This document shows positions 9,245 to 17,356 of a DNA stretch of 64,000 bases, piece after piece (position 1 is the first letter of the stretch; the number at the start of each line of letters is the position of its first letter). The DNA comes from Qipengyuania xiapuensis. Lineage in GTDB: Bacteria; Pseudomonadota; Alphaproteobacteria; Sphingomonadales; Sphingomonadaceae. Both the position numbers and the translations under genes were made by a program. The notes below the pieces were generated by a model. The model searched no databases. It saw only the letters and a list, made by a program, of their open reading frames with translations, and was not told where the DNA came from. Where the stretch lies: assembly GCF_019711395.1 (NCBI RefSeq), contig NZ_JAIGNL010000002.1, forward strand, positions 415,001 through 479,000. The letters run 5' to 3'.

Positions 9245-9774
9245 GCGACACCAATGAACTCAGCCGCCTCGTAAGGCCCAAGGCACTGCCCGCTGGCGAT
9301 CTCGAAATCGAGGCCAGCGAAGAGGAGCGCGCGGCCCTCGCCAAGCGCTTCGGGATCACTGCAATCCATTCGCTCTCGGCCCGCGCCGGTTTTGGCGAGA
9401 AGGACGGCGCTGTGATTGTCGACGGCACGTTCGACGCCAAGGTCGAACAGCCCTGCGCGGTTACACGCGATTCCCTCACCTACGACATCTCGGAAAGCTT
9501 CTCGCTCCGATTCGTCCCCGAGGGCCGCATGGGCGAGTACGAGGAAGACGCGGAATTCGAGCTGACCGAGGAAGATCTCGACGAGATCGAATATGAAGGC
9601 GACGCCTTCGACCTCGGCGAAGCGATCGCCCAGGAGCTGGGCCTCGCAATCGATCCCTATCGCGAAGGCCCCGGCGCCGATGCTGCTCGCGAAGAAGCAG
9701 GCATCGAAAGCGACGAAGAGCGCAAGCCCAGCGGACCGCTGGCCGAGGCGCTCAGGGGACTGAAGAAGGACTGA
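9241..9774 (+). CDS. YceD/DUF177 family protein
   Basis: 177 aa from a GTG that overlaps the stop of the upstream gene (GTGA). Features: a conserved Cys after VEQPCAVTRD, then a strongly acidic middle (EYEEDAEFELTEEDLDEIEYEG), then LGEAIAQELGLAIDPYREGPGA, which is the DUF177 signature (lGe...qelll..p.yP). The family is linked to 23S rRNA accumulation in plants and lies beside rpmF in many bacteria; rpmF is not here. The usual final Cys pair is replaced by a Glu/Ser-rich end. Confidence 0.88.
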   Translation: MSDTNELSRLVRPKALPAGDLEIEASEEERAALAKRFGITAIHSLSARAGFGEKDGAVIVDGTFDAKVEQPCAVTRDSLTYDISESFSLRFVPEGRMGEYEEDAEFELTEEDLDEIEYEGDAFDLGEAIAQELGLAIDPYREGPGADAAREEAGIESDEERKPSGPLAEALRGLKKD

Positions 9775-9777
9775 GGT

Positions 9778-9933
9778 CTAGGGCGTCGAGTGCGCGACAC
9801 CTTCGCACACCCACCCATGCCATCGACCACCGGCATCAAGACACGAATCTTGCGCTAGAAACCAAGCGGCCTTCCACCCGATAAGGAGGAAGGCCGCGGC
9901 TATCGCAATTGCGATGACTATCTTGCGCGCCAT
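9778..9933 (-). CDS. 51-aa small membrane protein downstream of ssb
   Basis: ATG at 9933, stop TAG at 9778-9780, 15 nt after the ssb stop, with AAGGA in the gap, so it is probably the second gene of an ssb transcript. A basic start (MARK) is followed by a membrane segment (residues 4-27, IVIAIAIAAAFLLIGW and WFLA), then a short exported tail holding CLDAGGRW and VCEG. The two Cys could form a disulfide. The C-x-D-x-GG-R-W...C pattern occurs in small hypothetical envelope proteins as I remember them; I do not know a function. Confidence 0.7.
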   Translation of the reverse strand: MARKIVIAIAIAAAFLLIGWKAAWFLAQDSCLDAGGRWHGWVCEGVAHSTP

Positions 9934-9948
9934 CAGGCGTGCTTTTCC

Positions 9949-10479
9949 TTAGAACGGGATATCGTCGTCCAGATCGTCGTAGTTCGAGCCGCCGCCCTGG
10001 CCGCCCGATCCGCCGCCCGACTGGCCGCCACCGAAGCCGCCGCCGGAACCCTGGCCGCCGCCATAACCGCCACCCGAGCTCTGGCCGCCGCCGAAGCCGC
10101 CGCCACCGCCGCCGCCCTGCCCGCCACCGGGACCGTCGAGCATGGTCAGCGTGCCGTTGAAGCCGCGCAGCACGACTTCGGTCGAGTAGCGGTCATTGCC
10201 CTGCTGGTCCTGCCACTTGCGGGTCTGGAGCTGGCCTTCGACGTAGACCTTGCTGCCCTTGCGCAGGAAGCGTTCGACCACGTTGATGAGGCCTTCGGAA
10301 AAGATCGAGACGGTGTGCCATTCGGTCCGCTCCTGGCGTTCGCCGGTGTTGCGGTCCTTCCACTGCTCGCTCGTCGCGATGCGGAGGTTGGCGACCTTGC
10401 CGCCGTTCTGGAAGCTGCGGATTTCCGGGTCTGCGCCCAGGTTTCCGATCAGCATGACTTTGTTGAGGCTACCGGCCAT
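9949..10479 (-). CDS. ssb: Single-stranded DNA-binding protein
   Basis: 176 aa. N-terminal OB fold (~1-115): [56 protein letters not shown] Gly-rich linker (about 119-165, [12 protein letters not shown] repeats) leads to the acidic tail DDDIPF, the docking site for DNA-repair and replication partners. Length and architecture are typical. The small membrane gene at 9778 follows it. Confidence 0.98.
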   Translation of the reverse strand: MAGSLNKVMLIGNLGADPEIRSFQNGGKVANLRIATSEQWKDRNTGERQERTEWHTVSIFSEGLINVVERFLRKGSKVYVEGQLQTRKWQDQQGNDRYSTEVVLRGFNGTLTMLDGPGGGQGGGGGGGFGGGQSSGGGYGGGQGSGGGFGGGQSGGGSGGQGGGSNYDDLDDDIPF

Positions 10480-10565
10480 CGATTCGTCCCTTCGTGAATT
10501 TCTTGGCGACCGGACTAACGGCCCGCGCGAGTCGGTTCTAGGGCGCTATCGGCTATTACCCCCAG

Positions 10566-10593
10566 AGCGGACCTAGAGTAGCGGACCTAGAGT
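10566..10593. repeat. Perfect 14-bp tandem duplication over the feoB stop
   Basis: AGCGGACCTAGAGT occurs twice head to tail (10566-10579 and 10580-10593). The second copy contains the feoB stop codon (CTA on the plus strand at 10587-10589). A recent slippage event is the simplest reading; it duplicates the stop region without altering the protein. Confidence 0.8.
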
Positions 10594-12434
10594 CCGAGGC
10601 CGACGGCTATCCAGTAGGTCGCCCCTGCCGCCAGCCATGCCAGCGCGAAGAGGTATGCCACCATCACGACCGGCCATTTCCAGCCGTTCGTCTCGCGCCG
10701 CGCGACGGCGATGGTCGAAAGGCACTGCGGGGCGAATACGAACCACGCAAGGAAGGCGAGCGCCGTGGGCAGGCTCCAGAGAGCGGCGATTTGCGAAGTC
10801 ACGCCCTCGGCGGCCAGGTCCTCGTCCTCGGCATCCACGGCATAGGTTGTCGCCAGCGCCGAAACCGCCACTTCGCGGGCTGCCATGGCAGGGACGAGCG
10901 CGAGGCTCATCTCGCGGTTGAAGCCGATCGGTTCGAGCACCGGGTGGATTGCGTCCGCTACTGAGCCGGCGAAGCTCGCATCGAGCTGGCTTTCGCCCGG
11001 CTCCGCCTTCGGGAAGGAGAGCAGCACCCACAGAGCGATGGTTGCGACGAAGATGATCGTACCGGCGCGGCGCAGGAATACCCAGGCGCGCTGCCACAGG
11101 CCGATCGCAAGGTCCTTGATCCGCGGTAGCTGGTAACGCGGCAGCTCCATGATGAAGCCCGAGGCGGCACCCTTGGTGACCGTGCGGCGCAACACCAGCG
11201 CGACGATGATCGCGCCAACGATACCGGCGATATAGAGAGCGAAGAGAACGAGGCCCTGCAGCCCGATGCCCGGCCCTACAGTCGTCTGAGGGATGACGGC
11301 CGCGATGATTACCGCATAGACCGGCAGGCGCGCCGAACAGGTCATCAGCGGGGCGATCAGGATCGTCGTCAGCCGGTCCTTGGGATCGGCGATCGAACGG
11401 GTCGCCATGATGCCGGGAATGGCGCAGGCGAAGCTGGACAGCAGCGGAATGAAGCTCTTGCCCGACAGGCCCACGCTGGCCATCAGCCGGTCCATCAGGA
11501 AGGCGGCACGCGCCATGTATCCGCTCGCTTCCATCAGCAGGATGAAGGCGAACAGGATGATGATCTGCGGTAGGAAGACGACCACCGAGCCTACGCCCGC
11601 GAGCACGCCCTCGGTGAGGAAGTCGCGGAACAGGCTGGGCGCCAGCGCGCCGGTCACGCCCTCGGTCAGGACGCCGACCCCGCCTTCGAGCGCGTCGGCG
11701 AATGGCGTCGCCCATGCGAACACCGCCTGGAAGATGACGAACAGCAGGCCGAACAGGATGACCGGGCCGAGCCAGGGATTGAGCAGGATCCTGTCGACCC
11801 CGTTCTCGATCGTGTGGCGGGTAGACTTCGAAAGGGTCGCCCCCTTCGCCATGTGCTTAGCCGAGAGGCGGCGTTCGGGCAGCGTGAGGTGCCAGCGCCT
11901 GTGGGCTTCCTCGTCGGCGTGCGTTTCCGCCTCCGCGATGGCGGCGGCAAGCTCGTTGATGCCGCGGCGGCGCACGGCCACGGTCGGGATGACCGGAACT
12001 CCCAGCGCCTCGGACAGTGCCTCGGGGTCGAGCGTCAGTCCGTCACGCTCGGCGAGGTCCACCATGTTGAGCGCGACCACCGTCGGACGGCCCAATTCGA
12101 GCACTTCCTGCGCGAATACGAGGTGCTGTTCGAGATTGGCCGCATCGAGCACGAGGACGAGCACGTCGGGGACGGCTTCGCCTTCGAAGGTGCCCTTCAC
12201 GACATCGCGGGTCACCGCCTCGTCGGGGCTGGCGGCATCGAAACTGTAGGAGCCGGGCAGGTCGAGGAGTTCAACAGGCTCGCCGCTCGGCAGCGTCATG
12301 CGCCCGGCTTTGCGCTCGACGGTGACGCCGGCGTAATTGGCAATCTTCTGGCGTGCGCCGGTAAGCGCATTGAACAGCGCAGATTTGCCCGAGTTGGGAT
12401 TGCCGACGAGCGCTGCTGTGTGCTTGCGGCTCAT
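10587..12434 (-). CDS. feoB: FeoB, ferrous iron transporter GTPase
   Basis: 615 aa from the ATG at 12434, which overlaps the feoA stop by four bases. N-terminal G domain: G1 GNPNSGKS (about 11-18), G3 DLPGSYS, G4 NMVD. Then a membrane domain with two gate-like repeats, including SFACAIPGIMATRS (Cys in the first) and APLMTCSARLPVY (Cys in the second). Takes up Fe2+ across the inner membrane. It is shorter than E. coli FeoB (773 aa) but within the range of alphaproteobacterial forms. No feoC gene is seen. Confidence 0.97.
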   Translation of the reverse strand: MSRKHTAALVGNPNSGKSALFNALTGARQKIANYAGVTVERKAGRMTLPSGEPVELLDLPGSYSFDAASPDEAVTRDVVKGTFEGEAVPDVLVLVLDAANLEQHLVFAQEVLELGRPTVVALNMVDLAERDGLTLDPEALSEALGVPVIPTVAVRRRGINELAAAIAEAETHADEEAHRRWHLTLPERRLSAKHMAKGATLSKSTRHTIENGVDRILLNPWLGPVILFGLLFVIFQAVFAWATPFADALEGGVGVLTEGVTGALAPSLFRDFLTEGVLAGVGSVVVFLPQIIILFAFILLMEASGYMARAAFLMDRLMASVGLSGKSFIPLLSSFACAIPGIMATRSIADPKDRLTTILIAPLMTCSARLPVYAVIIAAVIPQTTVGPGIGLQGLVLFALYIAGIVGAIIVALVLRRTVTKGAASGFIMELPRYQLPRIKDLAIGLWQRAWVFLRRAGTIIFVATIALWVLLSFPKAEPGESQLDASFAGSVADAIHPVLEPIGFNREMSLALVPAMAAREVAVSALATTYAVDAEDEDLAAEGVTSQIAALWSLPTALAFLAWFVFAPQCLSTIAVARRETNGWKWPVVMVAYLFALAWLAAGATYWIAVGLGL

Positions 12435-12670
12435 GCGGTTTCCACGCTGATGGCGTGTGCATGCGCGCGGCGGATGGCGATGGTCATGTTCCCCAGCCGC
12501 AGGGCGATGGGATCGCGCGTCCCGAAAACGCCGCGATGGACGATGGCGACCTCCGCCCCCTCGTCCACGCCGAGCGCCTTGAGACGCTTTGCTTCGTCTT
12601 CGGCCAATGAGGCCCAATCCACGCCGATGATACGCGCGCTACGTCCGCTATCGAACCCGTCCAGAGTCAT
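12431..12670 (-). CDS. feoA: FeoA, ferrous iron transport accessory protein
   Basis: 79 aa SH3-like protein: MTLDGFDSGRSARIIGVDW, LKALGVDEGAEVAIVHRGVFGTRDPIALRLGNMTIAIRR. This is the normal FeoA size and pattern (Lx.lGl..G..v.v......dP..v...g..iaiR). It acts with FeoB at the membrane, and its stop overlaps the feoB start (ATGA). A candidate operator lies 28 bp upstream. Confidence 0.95.
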   Translation of the reverse strand: MTLDGFDSGRSARIIGVDWASLAEDEAKRLKALGVDEGAEVAIVHRGVFGTRDPIALRLGNMTIAIRRAHAHAISVETA

Positions 12671-12697
12671 GCGGAGCGCCCTGTCAGATCGGAAAGC

Positions 12698-12720
12698 TTA
12701 TTGCAACTGGTTATCAATAA
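12698..12720 (-). promoter_or_regulatory. Candidate iron-responsive operator upstream of feoAB
   Basis: TTATTG (12698-12703) and CAATAA (12715-12720) form a perfect 6-bp inverted repeat over 23 bp in the 59-bp gap between COQ9 and feoA. The AT-rich 23-bp length and position fit a Fur-type operator, but internal symmetry is imperfect and the site is not the textbook Fur box. Regulation by Fur or another iron regulator is inference. Confidence 0.45.
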
Positions 12721-12729
12721 CCCGGCAAA

Positions 12730-13401
12730 TCAGCGTGCCGGATAGCGCAGCCGGCCGAGGAAACGCGTGAGGCTGAAGCTCTCGCGCTCGGGGTTCAGCA
12801 GCTTGGCCTTCACCTTCTCGAACTTCATCACGCCTTCGATGCGGCGGTCGAGGAAAGCGCGGGTTTCTGCCTTGTCCTCGCTCTCGTCGTTCACGAAGAC
12901 CGCGAGCGTCGCGCCGTAGATCGAGGATAGGATCGCGCGCTTGGTGTAGTGGTTGTAATCGGTCGCCGTGTCGCCGGCGAGGCGCCACATCAGGTCGGCG
13001 GTCTGCCAGCCGCGTTTCGCCGAGGCGGCGGCATTCTGCGGCATGGCCATGATCGCAAGCGCGCGGCGCAGGGCTTCTTCCTGTCCGGCGACAGCGTCGA
13101 GCCGGAACTGGACGAGCGCGCGAATGCGCTCGCGAATTTTCATGGGCTCGATGACATCCTCGGTGAAAGCAGCGGCCATCGCGGTATCGACTGCCTCGAT
13201 CCATGCGAAGATCATGTCGATCGCGCCGCCCTTGAAGGCGAGGCGCGCCACGTCGATGTCCGCGCCCATCTGCTCGGCAGCCATGACCAGCGCGTCGTCT
13301 CCCCAGCCGTCGAAGATCGCCGCATCGGCAATTGCAGGTGCCAGCGCGAGGCGAAGCTCGTCGAGGGTCAGGTCGGCGATGTCGGGTGTGTCCTGGTTCA
13401 T
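12730..13401 (-). CDS. COQ9 family protein (ubiquinone biosynthesis)
   Basis: 223 aa from the ATG at 13401, sharing one base with the ankyrin stop (TGATG). Recognised from the COQ9 core: FDGWGDDALVMAAEQMGADIDVARLAFKGGAIDMIFAWI, and the C-terminal YNHYTKRAILSSIYGATLAVFVNDESEDKAETRAFLDRRIEGVMKFEK. COQ9 is a lipid-binding TetR-fold protein that aids Coq7-type hydroxylation in ubiquinone synthesis. The N-terminal part is TetR-like without a DNA-binding role. Confidence 0.93.
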   Translation of the reverse strand: MNQDTPDIADLTLDELRLALAPAIADAAIFDGWGDDALVMAAEQMGADIDVARLAFKGGAIDMIFAWIEAVDTAMAAAFTEDVIEPMKIRERIRALVQFRLDAVAGQEEALRRALAIMAMPQNAAASAKRGWQTADLMWRLAGDTATDYNHYTKRAILSSIYGATLAVFVNDESEDKAETRAFLDRRIEGVMKFEKVKAKLLNPERESFSLTRFLGRLRYPAR

Positions 13402-14012
13402 CAGTTGGGGCCGTAGGTCTTTGCCTGGTCCTGTTTGCCCTTTTCGGCTTTTTCGATCGCCTCGAGCACTCCGGCACGCGCGCCCATGAGCATCGCGTAA
13501 TCGCGTGCCGAGCGGCCCGAATTGTCGGTCCGGTCGGGATTGCTGCCATTGACCACCAGCAGCTCTACCAGCTTGAGGTCGCGGCGGTGGACCGCGCTGA
13601 TCAGCGGGGTCTCGCCGGTCGTATCGGACACATCGACATCGGCGCCGCGTTTGATCAGCTGCTCGACGCCCTCGATGAAGCCGAGCTGCGCGGCGATCTG
13701 GAGCGGCACGACACCGTTCTTGTCCGCAATGTTTGGATTGGCGCCGCGCTGCAGCAGGAAGCGCACCCACGTGAGGTCGCGCCGCTGGACCACCGCGTGA
13801 AGCGCAGTCTCGCCGCTGGTGATGTCGCGGGCGTTGATCGTGGTGTTGCCCGGTTGGTCGAGCAATTCGGTCGCCACGGTGCCGTCACGGTCGCGGACTG
13901 CCTTCAGGAACTTGTAGCCGTCAGATTGATGCTGCGCAGACGCCGGGCTGGCCAGCATGGCGAAAAGCGCCCCCGCGATGACCAAACCCCGTCTTGCCCT
14001 GTTGATGCGCAC
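13401..14012 (-). CDS. Ankyrin-repeat protein, exported
   Basis: 203 aa with a clear signal peptide (RRGLVIAGALFAMLASPASA) and four ankyrin repeats: GETALHAVVQRRDLTWVRFLLQRGANPN, NGVVPLQIAAQLGFIEGVEQLIKRGADVD, GETPLISAVHRRDLKLVELLVVNGSNPD and a final SGRSARDYAMLMG. Probably periplasmic and a protein-binding scaffold. Function unknown. It is coupled to COQ9 by a one-base overlap and divergent from the SCO gene. Confidence 0.87.
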   Translation of the reverse strand: MRINRARRGLVIAGALFAMLASPASAQHQSDGYKFLKAVRDRDGTVATELLDQPGNTTINARDITSGETALHAVVQRRDLTWVRFLLQRGANPNIADKNGVVPLQIAAQLGFIEGVEQLIKRGADVDVSDTTGETPLISAVHRRDLKLVELLVVNGSNPDRTDNSGRSARDYAMLMGARAGVLEAIEKAEKGKQDQAKTYGPN

Positions 14013-14085
14013 TTGCCTTGTCTCCGCTCGGATTATTCGCAGTTTCGTGTGGGGCGAACCCTTGAACAGGCGCCGTTAGCAGACC

Positions 14086-14706
14086 ATGAACCAACATGTC
14101 ATGCCCCGCGTTCCGATCCTGATATTATCGACCCTGCTACTGGCTGCCTGCTCACAGGACCCGCAGGGACCGCAGCTTATCGAGCCCGAGGGGCCGCCGC
14201 CCCTTCAAGGCGCATCGCTCGGCGGCGATTTCACGCTGACCGGCGAAGACGGCAATCCGGTGAGTTTTTCCGATTTCGACGGACAGTATCGCACGATCTA
14301 TTTCGGCTATGCCTTCTGTCCGGACGTCTGCCCGACGGACAACCAGCGCGCGATGGCGGGCCTCAAGCGCTTCGAGCAGGACTTTCCCGAGCTCGGCGCC
14401 AAGGTCCAGCCGCTCTTCGTGAGCGTCGATCCCGGCCGCGACACGAGCGAGGTGCTCGCCGAGTTCACCGATGCCTTCCACCCGCGTCTGATCGGGATGA
14501 CCGGCGATGCCGGACAGCTTGAGGAAGTCGCCGGACAGTTCGGCGTGTTCTTCTCGGTTCCCGAAGATCGCGGCGACGGTGGCTACCTTGTCGACCATTC
14601 CAACCTCACGCTGCTGTTCGGCCCGGATGGCAATCCGCTTGCGACCCTGCCTACCGACCAGGGCCCCGACGCCGTGCGCGACGAGCTGGCGAAATGGGTG
14701 CGCTGA
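14086..14706 (+). CDS. SCO1/SenC family copper protein, lipoprotein
   Basis: 206 aa. Signal peptide with lipobox LLAAC (Cys22) anchors it outside the inner membrane. The thioredoxin-like fold has the copper-binding CPDVCP (Cys78, Cys82), FVSVDPGRD, and a His in VDHSNLTLLF near residue 170, the three classic ligands. SCO proteins deliver copper to the CuA site of cytochrome oxidase. The start is an AUG 73 bp from the divergent ankyrin gene. Its end overlaps the YcgN gene. Confidence 0.94.
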   Translation: MNQHVMPRVPILILSTLLLAACSQDPQGPQLIEPEGPPPLQGASLGGDFTLTGEDGNPVSFSDFDGQYRTIYFGYAFCPDVCPTDNQRAMAGLKRFEQDFPELGAKVQPLFVSVDPGRDTSEVLAEFTDAFHPRLIGMTGDAGQLEEVAGQFGVFFSVPEDRGDGGYLVDHSNLTLLFGPDGNPLATLPTDQGPDAVRDELAKWVR

Positions 14707-15164
14707 GGCAGCGCTTCTGGGAACGGCCGCTGGCCGACCTGAACCAGTCCGAATGGGAAGCCTTGTGCGACGGGTGCGGGCGCTGCTGCCTGCACAAGGT
14801 CGAGTACGAGGACACCGGCGAAATCGAGGAGACCAACGTCGCCTGCACGCTGCTCGATTGCCAGACTGCGCAGTGCAAGGACTATCCCAATCGCAAGGCC
14901 AAGGTGCCGGACTGCCTGCGCCTGACGCTGAAGCTGGTCGACAAGGTGCCGTGGCTGCCCGAAACCTGCGCCTATCGCCGCCGCGCCGAAGACCGACCGC
15001 TTCCCCGCTGGCACTACCTGCTCAGCGGCGACCGCGAAGCGGTGATTGCGGCGGGCGTGTCGGTCGCGGGACGTGTCATCAGCGAGGACGAGGCGGGTCC
15101 GCTCGAACACCACATCGTCGAATGGGGCGATGGCGAGGACCAGTGGGAGGAGGACGCGGCATGA
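14694..15164 (+). CDS. YcgN/UPF0260 family Cys-cluster protein
   Basis: 156 aa, overlapping the SCO end by 13 bp. Motifs: WEALCDGCGRCCLHK, then ACTLLDCQTAQCKDYPNR and VPDCLRLT, WLPETCAYRR: eight or more Cys that resemble the YkgJ/YcgN-type CxxCxxCC metal (Fe-S or Zn) cluster family. Function unknown. It lies in a tight plus-strand operon between SCO and the YgjP-like gene. Confidence 0.88.
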   Translation: MGALRQRFWERPLADLNQSEWEALCDGCGRCCLHKVEYEDTGEIEETNVACTLLDCQTAQCKDYPNRKAKVPDCLRLTLKLVDKVPWLPETCAYRRRAEDRPLPRWHYLLSGDREAVIAAGVSVAGRVISEDEAGPLEHHIVEWGDGEDQWEEDAA

Positions 15165-15883
15165 TCGAGTGGCTGCGCGACCAGAAGATCGCGCCGGAGA
15201 TCGAGATCGACGGCCGCGTCCTGCCGATCGAGCTGCGCCGCCATCCGACCGCCAAGCGCCTCACCCTCCGGCTCGCTCCCGACGGGAGTGCGGTGAAGAT
15301 CACCCTGCCCCGCTGGTGCGCCTCGAAGGAGGCCATCGCCTTTGCCCATGCGCGCGCGGACTGGCTGGCCAGGCAGCTCGCCAAGGTCCCCGAAAGGCGC
15401 TGCCCGGTGGAAGCGCGCCGCATCGACTATCGCGGACGCGAGATCACGGTCGACTGGCGCGCCGACGCGCCGCGCAAACCCGCCCTCGATGGCGAAAGCC
15501 TTGCGATCGGCGGTCCCGAGGACACTCTGGCAAGGCGCCTGCAGCGCTGGCTTGAGGCTGAAGCGCTGGAGCTCTTTACAAAGGATGCGGCCCAGTATTG
15601 CGAACGGGCCGCCCTGCCCGCGGCGCCCGTGCGCCTCACGCGGGCGAAGCGCCGCTGGGGCAGCTGCTCTAGCGAGGGCGTGCTACGGCTCAACTGGCGG
15701 CTGGTGCAGGCGCCCGACCATGTCCGGCGGTCGGTCGTCGCGCACGAGGTCGCGCATCTCGTGCATTTCGACCACTCGCCCGATTTCCATGCGCTTCTGG
15801 ACGACATTTTCGAAGGCGAGATCGCCCGCGCCAACCGCTGGCTCTCCGCCCACGGGCGCAAGCTCTACGCAAGCTTCAGCTAG
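15161..15883 (+). CDS. YgjP-like (SprT-type) metallopeptidase, DUF45
   Basis: 240 aa; the ATG at 15161 overlaps the YcgN stop (ATGA). The zinc site HEVAHLVHFDHSPDFH is present (HExxH, third His downstream), preceded by the family signature RWGSCSSEGVLRLNWRLVQAP. N-terminal part (RRHPTAKRLTLRLAPDGSAVKITLP) is typical of DUF45 proteins. It is a predicted cytoplasmic zinc protease with unknown substrates. Intact by motif count. Confidence 0.92.
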   Translation: MIEWLRDQKIAPEIEIDGRVLPIELRRHPTAKRLTLRLAPDGSAVKITLPRWCASKEAIAFAHARADWLARQLAKVPERRCPVEARRIDYRGREITVDWRADAPRKPALDGESLAIGGPEDTLARRLQRWLEAEALELFTKDAAQYCERAALPAAPVRLTRAKRRWGSCSSEGVLRLNWRLVQAPDHVRRSVVAHEVAHLVHFDHSPDFHALLDDIFEGEIARANRWLSAHGRKLYASFS

Positions 15884-15915
15884 CGGAAAGCAGCAAGGCC
15901 TACTATCTAGCCACC

Positions 15916-16386
15916 ATGCGTTTTCGAACCCGTTTCAATGCCGTTGGTGGCATCAGCGATTTTATCGAACAGTGGCGGCGGCCCACCCCGTACCGCTGGC
16001 CGATCCTCGCTGCGTCCTTCCTCGTCTCCGGCAGCCTGATGTTCTGGGTGACGCAGGAGAAATACTATTATCCGCCCGAACAACCCGAGGTGACCTATAT
16101 CACCACCTTCGCCGAGGGGCGGACCGACGAGGAAATCCGGCAGTCAAACATCGAAAACCAGCGCCAGAAGGATGAACGCGAGGCCGAGCAGGCCCGCCTC
16201 CTCGAACGCCGGCGCGAACTCTACAAGGAAGTGGGTGCAGCCACCGGCCTCGATGTCGATGCCATGGAAGCACAGATCGAAGCGGACGAGGCTGCGGAAG
16301 CCGAGGCCGAGCGTCAGCGGCTCGAACGCCTGTTCGGCGAGCGCGAAGACCGGTCGGAAACCACGGTTGAAACCGATAGCGAGTGA
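15916..16386 (+). CDS. Single-pass membrane protein with coiled coil, unknown
   Basis: 156 aa. One membrane segment (about residues 27-45, YRWPILAASFLVSGSLMFWV), then a periplasmic or cytoplasmic region with a long charged helix (about 74-145) rich in Glu, Arg, Gln that looks coiled coil. No enzyme motif. It lies between the metallopeptidase and ribD on the same strand. I do not recognise the family. Confidence 0.75.
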   Translation: MRFRTRFNAVGGISDFIEQWRRPTPYRWPILAASFLVSGSLMFWVTQEKYYYPPEQPEVTYITTFAEGRTDEEIRQSNIENQRQKDEREAEQARLLERRRELYKEVGAATGLDVDAMEAQIEADEAAEAEAERQRLERLFGEREDRSETTVETDSE

Positions 16387-16396
16387 TACCGCCTGG

Positions 16397-17356
16397 ATGA
16401 GCGCGGCTGCGCGGCTCGCCTCGCGCGGGCGTCCGCTTTCGCGCCCGAACCCTGCAGTCGGCTGCATCGTCGTGAAAGACGGCGTCGTCGTAGGACGCGG
16501 ATGGACCGACAAGGGCGGCAGGCCCCATGCCGAGGCGATCGCGCTGGAGGAGGCAGGTGACAAGGCGCAAGGTGCCACCGCCTATGTCACGCTCGAACCC
16601 TGCGCCCATGCATCGAAGCGCGGCCCTGCCTGTAGCGACCTTCTCGCGGAAGCCCGCCCCGCCCGCGTGGTGATCGGCGTCACCGATCCCGATCCGCGCA
16701 CTGCAGGTGATGGTGCCGAGCGCCTGCGGAACGCCGGCATTACGGTCGACCTGATCGATTCTGCCGAGGCTGAGGCGAGCCTCGAAGGCTATCTTTCGCG
16801 CGCCCTTCGCGGCCGGCCACATGTCACCCTGAAACTCGCAATGTCGCTCGATGGCTGCATCGCGATGGAAGATGGCACCAGCCAGTGGATCACCGGCGAA
16901 GAAGCGCGCGCGCACGTCCATTCGCGCCGCGCCATGAGCGATGCGATCCTGGTCGGCGGTGCGACCTGGCGGCACGACAAGCCGCGGCTCGACGTGCGGC
17001 TCGAGGGCCTGGAGGATCGCAGCCCGCAGCGCGTCCTCCTCTCCCGCGGGGTTCCACCCGACGGGGTGAAGGTCATCAACGATCCTGCCCAGATCGCGCA
17101 GCTCGGTGACGTCCAGTATCTCTATGTCGAAGGCGGCGCCGGCGCTGCGGCGAGCTTCCTGGCCGCCGATCTCGTCGATCGCCTCGAAATCTATTGCGCC
17201 CCGATCCTGATCGGGAACGGCCGACCGGCCCTCGGCGACATCGGCCTCGGTAGCCTCGCAGAAGCACATGGCCGCTGGGCGCTCGAGGAAACCCGCCAGC
17301 TTGGCAGCGACACTTTCACAGCCTATCGCCGCATCCAACAGGAGGATCAGGCCTAA
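16397..17356 (+). CDS. ribD: RibD, bifunctional riboflavin deaminase/reductase
   Basis: 319 aa from the ATG at 16397. Deaminase part: PNPAVGCIVV, PHAEAIAL and EPCAHASKRGPACSDLL supply the zinc His and Cys ligands and the catalytic Glu. Reductase part: MSLDGCIAMEDGTSQWITGEEAR, LVGGATWRHDKPRLDVR. It makes 5-amino-6-ribitylaminouracil phosphate for riboflavin. The start is doubtful: the family usually keeps a D-x-x-W-M segment that here (DTAW) is just upstream, so a TTG at 16367 overlapping the previous gene is an alternative. ribE follows directly. Confidence 0.93.
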   Translation: MSAAARLASRGRPLSRPNPAVGCIVVKDGVVVGRGWTDKGGRPHAEAIALEEAGDKAQGATAYVTLEPCAHASKRGPACSDLLAEARPARVVIGVTDPDPRTAGDGAERLRNAGITVDLIDSAEAEASLEGYLSRALRGRPHVTLKLAMSLDGCIAMEDGTSQWITGEEARAHVHSRRAMSDAILVGGATWRHDKPRLDVRLEGLEDRSPQRVLLSRGVPPDGVKVINDPAQIAQLGDVQYLYVEGGAGAAASFLAADLVDRLEIYCAPILIGNGRPALGDIGLGSLAEAHGRWALEETRQLGSDTFTAYRRIQQEDQA

